Below are positions 22,555 to 34,451 of a stretch of DNA of 64,000 bases, piece after piece. Each line of letters starts with the position of its first letter. The first letter of the stretch is position 1. Source of the DNA: Haematobia irritans. Taxonomy: Eukaryota > Arthropoda > Insecta > Diptera > Muscidae. The translations under genes and the position numbers were made by a program. Under the pieces are notes generated by a model. It saw nothing but the letters and a program-made list of their open reading frames with translations. It did no database searches and was not told the origin of the DNA. The DNA is taken from NCBI RefSeq assembly GCF_050003625.1, contig NC_134400.1, positions 61,442,241-61,506,240 of the forward strand, given 5' to 3'.

Positions 22555-23640
22555 GTTACGTCCGGCAATAAAAAGAAGTCTTTCGGTGCCAAATCAGGAC
22601 TATACGGCGGATGACCCACCAAATCAGTGTTTTGAGTGCTCAAAAATGCAGTTGTATCAGCGCTGACATAAGGTCTATGGAAGTCAGCCGATATCGTAAA
22701 GAACTCAAGGTTCTCACTGAACAGCATAATATAACTCTTTGATGGGTACTTGGAATAAAGGGGAATGAGGAGGCGGATGTGCTGGCTAAGGGTGCGCTCG
22801 TGGAACGTTTTTCCCCCACTGTCTTCTTATCTTTACGGGATAGATGTCAAATACAATGAGCTATGGCGAAGACGTAAGGCCTCCTCGGAAAGTTGCGAGC
22901 AAACCAAATTGATATGGGACGAAAATAACCGAAGAAAATGCGAAATTTTGATGTTGATGAACAAAGAGTAATTGCGGCCTTTGATTGGCATTATAACAGG
23001 ACACAACACACTTTGGAAACATGTGGTAAGAATAGGCATGTCGATGGTGTCTGGACCCAAAAATTACGGAAGACTCGAAAATAGTCCAGCTTTATCCGTC
23101 CAGCATTATCCTTTAGAAGAAACAGGATACTAGGCTCCTTTTTCGTTCAGGTTGTCACTGATCTGCGGGAGTGTAGCTTCAGGAACATACTTACTTTCAT
23201 CAGTGCCTCTGGTTGGTTGTTCTAAGACTTCGTTTATAGAAGACCGACGAATGGGAGTTCTGAGACTGCTTTAAAGGGGACCATATTGAGAGGAAGAAGC
23301 TGAGAACATTACATCGAGGAATCACAATGGATATCAATTCAACATAATAATCGATGTCATCCTCTACAACCTAACCTTTCAGCCGATGAGCTCGCATTGT
23401 CGTGGTAAGGCCTAAGGTTCTCTCAATCCCACGATTGGTCACATGACATGATCTTGCAATATCAGTGGACGCACAGCATCAATGGTTTCCGGAACAATAA
23501 ATGATTTTTGACGACCCTTACGAAATTCGTCGTGGAGTACAACCTCTACAACCTCGGTAGAATTCACCATAAACACTGGTCCTTGAAGGAGCTTCATCGC
23601 CACAACTTGAATTCAATTCATCGATGCAGTGTTGTTAATC
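22555..23640 (-). pseudogene. Second mariner lineage, decayed, split by a LINE
   Basis: Minus-strand pieces: N-terminal region 23412-23640 (DEAPSRTSVYGEF, VPETIDAVRPLILQDH, in different frames), the catalytic HDNAS motif at about 23388-23405, and LVGHPPYSPDLAPKDFFLLP at about 22570-22640. The middle of the gene between the DNA-binding part and HDNAS is deleted. A LINE fragment (22693-23378) has inserted into the catalytic region. The lineage differs from both mariners at 34-43 kb. Confidence 0.7.
22693..23378 (+). mobile_element. 5'-truncated LINE with RNase H and 3' tail, 9-bp duplication
   Basis: It begins in an RNase H domain (RKELKVLTEQHN, then WVLGIKGNEEADVLAKGA), passes SCEQTKLIWDENNRRKC and LRPLIGIITGHNTLWKHVVR, and ends RNRILGSFFVQVV...FISASGWLF-stop. 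This is the C-terminus typical of RNase-H-bearing insect LINEs (I/LOA type). It is flanked by TCAGCCGAT (22684-22692 and 23379-23387). It has one stop and frame changes, so it is dead. The 3' end contains 'atcacaatgga' and ends 'caacctaacct', like the SINEs here. Confidence 0.8.
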
Positions 23641-23914
23641 CATTAACGCCTAACTATTGAAAGTATTTTACGAAAGTTATCCGAATAATAACAAGAAAAT
23701 ACCGAACTGAATATGACACTTGTTTATGACCAAATGTCTTTGTTTATAGAACAGGTGCAGTATAAAGCTGTCATACGTGTATTTAAAATTACAAAAATAG
23801 CGGGTAGCTCATAGTTGTTTAACTTTAAACAGGTGTTCTCATATGGGACAGAGGGCTGTGATGGGTTAAAAGCGCTTTGAAAAGGATACTTTTCTATCCG
23901 TGTATATTTACATA
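23641..23914. other. Short unassigned stretch
   Basis: About 270 bp between the decayed mariner and the next CAC element. Short open frames only, with no motif. Confidence 0.3.
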
Positions 23915-24205
23915 CACGCAAAGAACAAAAACGTTTGGAAAACGTGTACCGAAAACGTTTTTCTTTTCTTAGAGTTTTTTGAATTGCTTCGAAAATTTTA
24001 AACTTTTACTACCAAAAAAAATTCGTTTGTTACAAAATTTTTATTTTTTCAATAAAAAATATATCAAACACTGTTCTTTTCTGACTTTAGGTCTTTAATA
24101 AGACACATTTTACAGTTCAAAATTGAATATAGTACAATGTAATGTTGAACATTTTTTTCGGAATCTCCCGAACATATCTGGAATATATGTAAAAAAAAAA
24201 ACTTT

Positions 24206-24277
24206 GATCGAAGCAGGGATCGAACCCACGACCATTGGCATGCAAGTCGGACGTAGCAACCACTGCTCCACGGTGCC
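24206..24277 (-). ncRNA. tRNA-like sequence, left member of divergent pair
   Basis: Minus strand: 'tggagcagtggttgctacg', a TGC-type loop in 'acttgcatgccaatgg', and box B 'gggttcgatccctgc', which fits GGTTCGANTCC closely. It is followed on its own 3' side by a run of Ts (24191-24201 as A on plus), which would serve as a Pol III terminator. Confidence 0.55.
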
Positions 24278-24373
24278 AAACTAAATGTTTGTTTCTGTTA
24301 AATATACTTTGTTTATTCGGTTCGTGGGCGCCGCAAGCTATGCTATATAAATATAACTGATAACCATTACAGG

Positions 24374-24448
24374 TACATAGCTCAGTGGTTAGTGTGTTGG
24401 CTTACAAAGTGCATGGTCCGCGGCTCGATTCTCCGTCCAGGCAAAAGG
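24374..24448 (+). ncRNA. tRNA-like sequence, right member of divergent pair
   Basis: Box A 'tagctcagtgg' and box B 'ggctcgattctcc'. A donor-like 'aaaaggtaaa' follows, with an acceptor-like 'ggtattacag' ending at 24509, about 62 bp later. Confidence 0.5.
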
Positions 24449-24729
24449 TAAAAAAAATTTTAAAAATTTATAAAATCGTATAATTTCTTCGACATTGTTG
24501 GTATTACAGGAAAAGGTAAGATGTGAGGGAAAATGCAATTAGCAAGAAAACAATGTTTTTTTCAGTCTTTATGAAATTGTTTTTACATCTTGGAAAAGAA
24601 TAAACGTTTATCACAAAAAGTATATACTTTTCGTCCAAATACACTTCTTTACAGCGAAAAGCAAATGAGAAACGAATTTTGTTTGTCTAAAATTTCGTTT
24701 GGGAGGAAAGAATTATTTTTTTGCGTGTA

Positions 24730-25652
24730 GTATGGTGTTTCTGTATGAATTTCCTGATCACAAATGCATGAGTTGATTAAAAACTCTGATTTTGTTTCCG
24801 CTTTAAGCTCTCTCACACTCTGAAATTCCAGATTGATTTCTAAAACAAAAGCTCATAGCTAAAATTAACATAGCGGGAGATTGAAAATCTTTAAAATATA
24901 CAGGGCTCTCTACTTACCACACGCCAGGCACTCCATTTACAGTCAGCGCATATGTGTGTGTGTGTGTCCATGTGTATGTGTATGTATGAAAATAGATTTG
25001 TAAGATGCACTAGTATAAGTAATAAATTCCCCTCCTACCCTGATTGCGAGCTAAAAAGGAAAATTACGCGTACAAGAAAAAAAGCATGTCACTTTCAATA
25101 CCCATTACATAGATTCTAATGTGCAACTGTTCCCCTTTTTTCGACAAAAATTTCCAATACGCTTTTCAATTGTAAAACTATTCCCTTAGGCAATGCTCGG
25201 TACATTCATTCAATTTCGTCAACATCATCATCAGTTCTACAGTCGTCGTCATCGTCAATGCTGCATTCGAGCAAGCAGAAGCTCAGTGTAGAATTCTTTC
25301 ATCATTGAAATAGTCATCATTACTAGTAGTGAATAACAGTGAATGAGTCCTGTGACTCAGAAAGAAAGGAAAAATCCATTAGAATGATTGCTATGCCACA
25401 AGCCCATGCACACACATGTACCATCGACTAATCTGTGTATAGGTGATATACATATGTGAATGTGCGTTAAGCAATGATGCCAGACATTTTGTATTGCGGT
25501 GATGAAGAAAGTGATTTAATAGTAGTATAAAAATCTGTATGATACGATTATAAAGAAAAATATATCTGTTATGAAGCTTTCAAGATATACTCTAGACCAC
25601 AAAGCCGAGGCCCGACGGTATATTTCGGTTGAAATCTCGATTGATTTCAGTA
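24730..25652. other. Low-repeat DNA, possibly host
   Basis: Less repetitive than its surroundings. It has a short (TG)n run at 24954-24968 and CGTCGTCATCGTCA-type sequence near 25240. No exon or gene signal I would defend. Confidence 0.3.
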
Positions 25653-26090
25653 CACGGACGAAAAAGACTATTTTTCATATGATACGGTATAAAACTAATA
25701 TTTTTGGAACTCCATTTTTTAGCTTATTATGTTAATATATTAGAACATACCGTCAGAGAGAGAAAGCGGGAGAGAATATAGGAAAAAATATAAAGATGAC
25801 GACGGAGATCGATAACAAAAGACATGATATGTAAAACCGCAACAAATAAAAATGTTGATATCTGAGTGCACGTTCATGATTACTTATCGATTTACATATC
25901 TGTATATAAATAAATATTTGGGGTGTAAATTCAAATAAATTTCAAACACATGTATTCAAACACAATTATGTTTAACACAAAACATATGTTTAGAAACTGG
26001 AATTAACTATTTGTGGCCTTAAACAAAGATAGGCATAGGATGAAACATAACACGAACAAATTCTGAAAAAATATATCAGATCAACATTTC
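25653..26090. mobile_element. CACGGACG-type CAC element, truncated
   Basis: The left end CACGGACGAAAAAGACTA follows TA (25651-25652). The element matches its relatives through 'gaaacataacacg' (26042) but no GAGGGTG terminus follows. Confidence 0.6.
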
Positions 26091-27153
26091 ATTTAAAATA
26101 ATAATTTTCAATGCAAACTATACTAATGTTGCAGCTGTTGAATCCGCCATTGGACGAAATAGCAATTACTTGCCGTTACGAACTCTTTAAGTTTTTAAAG
26201 CGGTCTTGTTGCTGCAAATCGAGATTTCGTGCCTTGTACCCAGCAAAAACTTTGTAAGTATTCTATAGAAATCTCTATTCTATAGAAATTATGCTACTTG
26301 AAGTCGATTTTAATTTGTCGTTAACACGTTTTTAAACTAGATGAAGACATTCCTGTCTAGATAAACAAGAAACTACGCATCAATTGAGTTAATTTATCTG
26401 CTATTGAACTATTTTAATAAAGTAACCGCGAAAATTCCAACGCAAAAGGCCAACATAGTACAGACCTTAAGTACGAAATCTTGATTTTTAGCACCACAAT
26501 TTCTGCATAAATTTAATGTGTTCGTACGGGTTGACAAATTTTGTTTATCAACCCGTATAAAACCGTATAATCAGATGCAATTATATATAGGGATAGATAT
26601 ATTTATATCTAAGACATTAGATATAGGGCAACATTGAGATCTGATCAGATCTATTTCCATATTAATTAGATATGATAAGATATTATCATTTTTCGGATCT
26701 ACTCATATCTAATGTTATCAAATTAGATCTTTCAATTTTTACTCGGGAACTCAATTTTTTTCGTTTTAAATTCGCTTACAGAGATATCCGTAGTATTGTA
26801 ATGGTCCGTATTATTCTATAGAATCATATGCACTTCCGATCCAAAATAATATTGAAATTGAAGAAAATCGTGTTTTAGACTCTGACTCTACAAAAGACTT
26901 TTAGCAAATAAGTTTGTTAAAGACTTTCTCAAAAAATTTTATCAAAATTATTTGACCATGACAACTGATATCGGTTCGAAACTATATACACAAAAGGTAC
27001 TAAATCATTCGCGGGGGTACTATGGTATTGACCAGGGTGAAAAAGTATTGGAAAAAGTAATATAGTACTGAATTTCCCATCCCTGATTATTACCCAGCAA
27101 CAAAATTTTCTCTGCGTGCATTCTAGAAATATTGCGAATTCAAATTCTATCTA
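26091..27153. other. AT-rich low-repeat DNA with a perfect palindrome
   Basis: It contains AGATCTGATCAGATCT, a perfect 16-bp palindrome at 26637-26652, within a stretch rich in AGATAT/ATATCT words (26580-26730). No gene recognised. Confidence 0.3.
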
Positions 27154-28088
27154 CACGGACGAAACAGACTGCTTTTCATATGTTTGGGTGTAAAAACTAT
27201 ATGCTTGGAACTCAAATTTTTTAACACAATATTTGGACAAACTTTACGTTTGTCAACTATTTTGAATATTTAAAAATGCTTTGAATTATTGTTAATGAAT
27301 TTCCTTAAAATCATAACTAAATTACTATTTTGAATGATCAAATTGCTGAACTAAAATCTATTGTGAATTATCGCATATTAAAATTTAGTACATTAAGTTA
27401 GCTGGTTTTAAGTTTCTGTTCTATCGTTCACTGCTACTTTTCCTGCCGTATCATACAGGTGAGCCTCTCTTCCCTTCTCATTTCTATTTTCTTTTTTTTT
27501 ATCTTCAATAAATTTGTTGTTGTAAATTGAAACTCATTTGTTGTTCATCTTTTAATTTCTTACATCACTTTCCGGTTGAGTTTCGTTTGGATTTTAATTT
27601 ATTATTTCTCATTAATTTGAGAAATAATAAATTGGCCTATACAAAAGCTTCAGTCCACTTCTCATACTCTTCAGGGATTCCATCATTACTTCACTCATCT
27701 CTCCATATAATGTTCATAAACTAGCATAACAAGTTTGGGACATATATGTTAATATGTTAGAACATATTATGTTTGTAAATATAATATGCTTGGATGCAAA
27801 CATATATTAATTTAGAAATAGCCTATAAACATATATATGTTTAGAAAGAGGGACTTAGAGAGTATACTGCAAGTAAAATAATGGAAGTAACCAATTGGAG
27901 CCTTAAAAATATATATACACAAACAAAAATTCATTAAATTTTTTTTCTACCAGTGTATGCCTGAGGTGAAACATGATATGTTTTAACAATACAAACAATA
28001 TTTTGTTTGGACCAATCCTGAAAACATATATGCTTGAAGCAAAATGTGTTTGGGGCATATGTTACAGAAGCGATTTTTTTCGAGGGTG
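27154..28088. mobile_element. CACGGACG...GAGGGTG CAC element with a 0.47-kb insert
   Basis: Left end CACGGACGAAACAGACTG after TA (27152-27153). Right end TTTTTTTCGAGGGTG before TA (28089-28090). The family sequence 'aacacaatattt' is broken at about 27234 and resumes at 'ataatgttcataaac' about 27705. The roughly 470 bp between is unassigned; its 65-codon frame (27527-27724) shows no motif. Confidence 0.75.
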
Positions 28089-28090
28089 TA

Positions 28091-29170
28091 ACACACAAAA
28101 TGTGGCCCACATACGTTTATCGATCATTGAGCGGTACATTTGGAACGTGACTGGTGTTTTCATTCACTATAGGAATAATTCGTGATTCGAATATGACCAT
28201 TCCATGTCAAAAAGAAAATGCGGCCTATGATTTTTCATAGTACCCCCATAAAAACAAAACCCTAGAAGAAAATTGATTTATATGGCAACATAATGTCGAT
28301 TACGAATACGTCAACGCATCTCTGTGAGCAAGCATATTTGTTCCTCGACGAATTCCCTATGTAAAATTGCGAAGAACACAATGCGTCACAAAATCATGTT
28401 CGTAGAAGCCATACGCTCCTATAACTGCTTTCTATGTCATAAGGAAAAATCTGCTATTCGTAGCCTGGCTTCTTTTCTAGTACAATTACTTTACATCAAT
28501 ATGGATGAATGTGCGTTTGTGTCTGAAAGAGAGAGAGAGAGAGCATATAATTGCATCAAATCAATTAGTCACGCTTGAGGTTGCACATTTCATGTTATTT
28601 ACGACTTGAAATGACTTTTACTATGACAATACTACCACAAATGCTCTACAACTAATACTCTTGTCAAACCCAGCACACAAGAAAGCAACCAAACATCCAT
28701 TCATTAGTTTTTTTTACCCTTTCACACGCCACATCACTGTAATGGCCCATAATGAAACAACCACTACACACTAAGAGTAGTAAAGAAACATTTCCAAGGA
28801 AGGCTATAACCCCAAAAACTCAACCATTCATTTCGTTTTGAATGGAAAGAATTTCCACTAAAAGTATAGCCTAGCACCCATACCACATCCGAGGACTCCG
28901 AGTAATTCCTTTTAAAAATATTGAATATAATTAAATTAATCCATTTGTGGGAGCAGATGTGATATTTTATTAAAATTACGCTCAACAAGATACTCTTATG
29001 TGTGGTATGTTTGTGAATGATGATAAATCCACTTAAAGAAAATTGTTTTAACCACTATTTTGATAAATTATGCAAATAGATGTCAGTTAAAGAAACACAA
29101 TTACATCCCTATAACCAAATGTGTGAAAATTAAATCATAAAAGCTGAAAAATAATCCCAAACTCTACTTT
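28091..29170. other. Low-repeat DNA, possibly host
   Basis: About 1.1 kb without recognised transposon sequence. It has a GAGA run at 28526-28542. An 84-codon frame (28324-28578) crosses it but has no motif and no exon boundaries I trust. Confidence 0.3.
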
Positions 29171-29189
29171 GAAAATGTTTTTTGAAAAA

Positions 29190-29560
29190 AAAAAATTCGT
29201 TAATAGAACGTATTTTTCGTTAATACATATAACGAATTTTCTGCCAATCAACGTAACGTTTCGTACTATTAACGAACATTTTCATTGTATTAATGAAAAT
29301 GTTTCGTTATATCAATGAAAATTTTTCGTTGGCTGACTTTTAATGAAATTTTCTTCGGATGTCCGTCCGTTCGTCTGTTGAAATCACATAACTACCAACC
29401 GAAACATGTTATGAAACTTAGCTTAACTTAACTGATCTCCAGATTTGTCTTCTGGAACCCCCCTGAGGCCTCAATTTTCATCCTGTTTTGTTCAAAGTCT
29501 TCAAGTCATGTCAGTATGTGTTATCTAACAATCATCAATCCGCATCAGCTTATATTTAAA
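29190..29560. repeat. TTCGTTAATA palindromic repeat plus DINE-like fragment
   Basis: 29190-29356 is built from CGTTAATA/TATTAACG and AATGAAAATTTTCGTT words, like the element at 31391-32552. 29358-29555 follows with 'tgtccgtccgttcgtctgttgaaatcac' and eroded 153-bp-unit sequence, a DINE-like 5' fragment. Confidence 0.55.
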
Positions 29561-29689
29561 AAGTAAAACCTCTCAGAGGTGGTCGCCTAAATTCGGTCAA
29601 CATGTGGGAGGAGTCCAGTTATTAGATATTAATTTTAACTTGTGTTAATTTAGCAAACGTCTCATGGCTAATGTCCACTTTTGAAAGTT

Positions 29690-29870
29690 GTTCAGTTTTC
29701 ATAGTGTTTGCGAGGTTTCACTGTAAAGCTGGCTTCACGGTAATGTAAAATGCCGTTCGGGCTCGACTATATAACGGAGGCCCCTTGTCATTGACCTAAA
29801 CATGGAATCAAGGCAGGGATAAGAGAGGTTTACCACTGTGGTATCACAATGTCTAAGTGAGCCTGAATTA
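29690..29870 (+). mobile_element. SINE fragment, 5' and 3' truncated
   Basis: It shares 'aatgccgttcgggctcg', 'gataagagaggtttacc' and 'gtggtatcacaatg...gtctaagtgagcctga' with the full SINEs. The tRNA head is absent. A CCAGC-type element begins where the tail should be. Confidence 0.7.
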
Positions 29871-29871
29871 A

Positions 29872-30600
29872 CGATCCAGCAAAAAATTTGGAAGTTCTTC
29901 CAAAAGCACAACTTTAAAAGCACTTCCAAAAGGTGTACACCCAAAGATTTTCTTTATTTTAACTACATAGGAAGTTCTTTTAATTCAATTATTTATAACT
30001 CGCTTTTTTCTTATTCTTAATTTTATCGAAACCAAATTCTACATCCATTCAAGAAATATTGCGAATTTTTAAAAATATTTTAATTCAAACGTTTCGGACA
30101 AGCGTTAGAATGCATTAAAAATCGTAAAAAAAACTATAAAAATAAATTATTTGTCAAAATATGACAACATTTTTTAATTCACATCCAAAACAGTGAATTT
30201 GAATCACAGATTAAGAAGTGATGCAAATTCAGTGTAACGGCTGTTGAAATTGTGGACATCAGTCCTATGACAAGCCCATGTTAAATTCATCGCTTCTGGG
30301 CCAGTTTTGCACTACTTCCGGATCCAAAAGAACATTTTCAACTACTTTTTTGGCGACGCTTTTTTTACAGGGGAGCTGCTACTATGCCCCAGCAACAAAA
30401 TTGGAAGTTGTTCCACAAAAATTTATTTTAAGCATCCCGGTATTCTCCATCCATTTTTTTTTTCACTTCCAATAAAGTTCTTTTGGACCAGTCTTAGAAA
30501 ATACTATATTTGGCTATTTTAAGTGGGAAACTAAATCTGTGACAATAAAATGTCGCAAGTAAAATTAAAAATTTTTCCTTTGCGGGGAAAATTGACTATT
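29872..30600. mobile_element. CCCAGCAAAA-type palindromic element(s), fragmented
   Basis: 'ccagcaaaaaatttggaagttcttcc' (29877) and 'tttttggcgacgctttttttacagg' (30349) match the two ends of the element at 43942-46089. A second end, 'ccccagcaacaaaattggaag', starts at 30386. The interior repeats GGAAGTT/AACTTCC words. Confidence 0.55.
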
Positions 30601-30662
30601 GACTTTTCTTGTCAATGGAAGTTCCTTCAATTAATCATTTAATTTACATTTATAATTAGCTG

Positions 30663-31102
<440 letters not shown>

Positions 31103-31415
31103 GCAGAATCTTATATTCTTTTAGAAAACTTTATATTCTTAGTATAGCCTACTGCATGAGATTCAGTATTTAATTATGCAGTGGAGGGTATCAAATGCAA
31201 ATGACGTAATGGACCACAAATGGTACCACAACCCAAGGTAATGACCTATATGCCAATGTAGTAAACCAGAAAATATGTACTAGGTGGTAGTACTGTAACA
31301 GTTGATACAATTCTATGAAAAATTGTAGATTTTGTACTCTGTGGTATAGTATTTGTATTTTGGTAAATTTTGCAACGAGGAGGTACCTCACACTGATAGA
31401 AAAAGTTTCGTTATA

Positions 31416-32347
31416 AAGGGTGATTTGTTAAGAGCTTGATAACTTTTTTTAAAAAAAAAACGCATAAAATTTGCAAAATCTCATCGGTTCTTTATTTGAA
31501 ACGTTAGATTGGTCCATGACATTTACTTTTTGAAGATAATTTCATTTAAATGTTGACCGCGGCTGCGTCTTAGGTGGTCCATTCGGAAAGTCCAATTTTG
31601 GCCAACTTTTTCGAGCATTTCGGCCGGAATAGCCCGAATTTCTTCGGAAATGTTGTCTTCCAAAGCTGGAATAGTTGCTGGCTTATTTCTGTAGACTTTA
31701 GACTTGACGTAGCCCCACAAAAAATAGTCTAAAGGCGTCAAATCGCATGATCTTGGTGGCCAACTTACCGGTCCATTTCTTGAGATGAATTGTTCTCCGA
31801 AGTTTCCCTCAAAATGGCCATAGAATCGCGAGCTGTGTGGCATGTAGCGCCATCTTGTTGAAACCACATGTCAACCAAGTTCAGTTCTTCCATTTTTGGC
31901 AACAAAAAGTTTGTTAGCATCGAACGATAGCGATCGCCATTCACCGTAACGTTGCGTCCAACAGCATCTTTGAAAAAATACGGTCCAATGATTCCACCAG
32001 CGTACAAACCACACCAAACAGTGCATTTTTCGGGATGCATGGGCAGTTCTTGAACGGCTTCTGGTTGCTCTTCACTCCAAATGCGGCAATTTTGCTTATT
32101 TACGTAGCCATTCAACCAGAAATGAGCCTCATCGCTGAACAAAATTTGTCGATAAAAAAGCGGATTTTCTGCCAACTTTTCTAGGGCCCATTCACTGAAA
32201 ATTCGACGTTGTGGCAGATCGTTCGGCTATTCATGATGAAATGTCAAAGCATACTGAGCATCTTTCTCTTTGACACCATGTCTGAAATCCCACGTGATCT
32301 GTCAAATACTAATGCATGAAAATCCTAACCTCAAAAGAATCACCCTT
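31416..32347 (-). mobile_element. DD41D transposon, copy 3 (internally deleted)
   Basis: Termini AAGGGTGATT...AATCACCCTT with TA duplication (31414-31415, 32348-32349). About 932 bp. It has the same N-terminal deletion junction as copy 2. Confidence 0.9.
31523..32175 (-). pseudogene. DD41D transposase catalytic domain, frameshifted
   Basis: It has the same content as the frames in copies 1 and 2, but one T is missing at about 31803 compared with copy 1 ('gaagtttccctc' against 'gaagttttccctc'). The frame is therefore split in the AILRENFGEQF region, between the second and third catalytic D. Both halves are otherwise open. It also lacks the ancestral start, like copy 2. Confidence 0.85.
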
Positions 32348-32554
32348 TATTAACGAAATGTTTCATTAAAAGTGAGCCAATGAAACAAATTCGTTAATAC
32401 AATGAAAATTTTCGTTATTATTACGAATTTTCTGTTAATCAACGTAACATTTCGTACTATTAACGATTTATTTCATTGTGTTAATGAGAAATTTTCATTA
32501 TATCAATGAAAAATTTTCGTTAGCTCAATTTTAATGAAATTTTCTTTGTGTGCA

Positions 32555-33420
32555 ATTACTATTCAATAACATCAATTTTGCATGCATTTTTGTGCAGAGA
32601 AAGATGAATTATATAGACTATTGAATTTTGTTTCTGTGTTAACTCTAAATTCCGAACGAAAAAAGGTATCGGCTTGAAACTTTGCACTAGTATTTCTTAT
32701 ATTAGTAGGTCGGCGGACACACGAGCAATAGTTAAAATATAGTAAGACTTTATTCATAATTTTAAAGTTCTTTATTTATTCTGGGAAACTCAAAGAATTC
32801 TCCACAGGCTGCAATACAATTCCCATAACATGCAAACGCGGTGGTTATATGTATTAGAAACTAAGAATTTGTCTGTTATTTAAAAACTGGGGTATATGTT
32901 ACAGAAGCGATTTTTTTGAGGGTGTGTTCAGGGAGGAGTCCTTCTCCCTGCTTAATCTTTACTTAAGTTCCCAGATTTTCTTGAAATTTTCAGGGAAGGT
33001 TGACAGTAGCCCCTATATGCAAAAGAAGGAATATTATCACCTCAAACCTGTTTCAAGAGCAAAAATTTTATTTTTAGACGGTGAAAATGGAATATTTTTG
33101 TCGCGAACAGATATTTCTATGGCCGTAAATGAAATTAAAGAGGGTCATTTGTTGATATTTTACTACTAGTTGACATTTTACTACAGATATCAATTTTAGG
33201 CATGTGATATCGCAAAGTACTTATTAAGTCTATCATTAGGGGGTTACTGCCATGGTAGTCGCAACAGAAAATTGATACCCCCAAAGAAAATTTCATTAAG
33301 ATTGAGCCAACGACATTTTTCGTTGATATAACGGAATATTTTCATAAATGCAATGATAATCTTAATTTTAATGACACATTTCGTCAATATAACGAAATGT
33401 TTTCTACCAGGGTAAAATCA
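32555..33420. other. Mosaic of small repeat fragments
   Basis: 32620-32710: DINE-like 5' block remnant ('ttccgaacgaaaaaaggtatcggcttgaaac'). 32888-32926: isolated CAC right end ending GAGGGTG|TG. 33018-33085: fragment of the 250-bp MITE ('gaaggaatattatcacctcaaac'). 33281-33412: TTCGTTA-type palindromic fragment. Nothing coding recognised. Confidence 0.55.
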
Positions 33421-34094
33421 ACTTTTATTGAAATTAATTTTAAAGAGTACCATACATGTCAACGAAATTTTTGATTATGTGGTACCTGCCTATCAGCGGA
33501 CTGTCTCGCTGACAAATCATCAAGAGAGTGTCATCATTTCTATGAGTTCGAGTTGGAATTGTTCATCTTGTACGCCAGGCTGCTGGCTGTTGTAGAATGC
33601 TTACAAATCATCTCGAGAAGTCTATCGAAATTCTTTGTCATACTTTTCAAATAGCCTCAACCAAAGCTTCATAGAAAAAATATTTGCTTTATTATTTTTT
33701 TTTTAATGTACACATTGTGAAATTCATAAGTGGCTTTCCAAATGGACATTACAAATTAACAGGCTTCATTAAATACTTATTTTATTATATGGCTGTCAAC
33801 TACTGGAAAAATATGGTTGATCTCCTGCAGTTTTATTTCGAGAACTAAGATGTTGCACCATGGGTGTTCTAAGCAAGAGTGGTTGAAAACTAAAAACCTT
33901 TCTAATATGGAAGAGTATAAAGTTTTATATGAAAATCCTAATTGGGTTTCCGTCCGTACAGACGGAGACAGCATACGCATTGCTGCCCTGCACTTTCACA
34001 AGGTAGTCTTGAAACTAATTTCTATGGTTTTTAGTCATTTCCACTGTAACATTAATATTTGTGTAAAGAAGCAAATCTGTCGGTAGAAAATAAT
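33421..34094. other. Low-repeat DNA with an unrecognised 89-codon frame
   Basis: 33817-34086 (plus) is open for 89 codons (MISCSFISRTKMLHHG...). I do not recognise it. It has no second copy in the window, no signal peptide and no known motif. It may be chance or a gene remnant. Confidence 0.2.
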
Positions 34095-34249
34095 TACGAC
34101 ACGGCTAAGTAAAAACAAGTAAGTAAAGTCTAAAGTCGGGCTGGGCCGACTATATTATACCATGTAGACCAACATTTGTGTTATCATCTCAACTACTTCA
34201 AATTTGCTGGGAGGGCTATCTTAAGGTTTGCATTTCCAGATACAAATAA
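34095..34249 (-). mobile_element. DINE/Helentron-like 3' end fragment, third type
   Basis: 'acaagtaagtaaagtctaaagtcgggctgggccgactatattatacc' has the same layout as the GGCCGTAAG family: an 'acaagta' start, then a GTCGG...GGCCGAC hairpin. Similar pieces occur inside the two hAT elements at about 39200 and 55385. Confidence 0.45.
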
Positions 34250-34451
34250 CAGGTTGGCTGATAAGTCCGTCCGCGGTCTGACACACAGATGGCGTCGCTA
34301 GTATTAAATGCATATTATTTTTATATTTATATATATATTTTATTATTTTTATTACCTTCAAATGATTCGTGTCAAAATTTGACGTCTGTAAGTCAATTAG
34401 TTTGTGAGATAGAGCGTCTTTTGTGAAGCAACTTTTGTTATTGTGAAAAAA

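Larger units (their letters stand above)
23915..24727. mobile_element. Compact CAC...GTG element (CACGCAAAG), TA duplication
   Basis: Termini CACGCAAAGAACAAAAACG and TATTTTTTTGCGTG, flanked by TA (23913-23914, 24728-24729). At 813 bp it is the shortest element that carries the divergent tRNA-like pair, so it shows the minimal layout: terminus, 'gaattgcttcgaaaat' region, tRNA-like pair, splice-like module, terminus. Confidence 0.8.
31391..32552. mobile_element. TTCGTTA palindromic CAC element holding DD41D copy 3, CA duplication
   Basis: Left end CACTGATAGAAAAAGTTTCG after CA (31389-31390). Right end TTTCTTTGTGTG before CA (32553-32554). The base element is about 230 bp, made of TTCGTTAATA/TATTAACGAA words. 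It is interrupted near its left end by DD41D copy 3. Confidence 0.7.

Noticed and set aside
28324..28578. 84-codon frame ending SERERERAYN
   Set aside because: The end is a GAGA microsatellite. No motif or exon boundary supports it.
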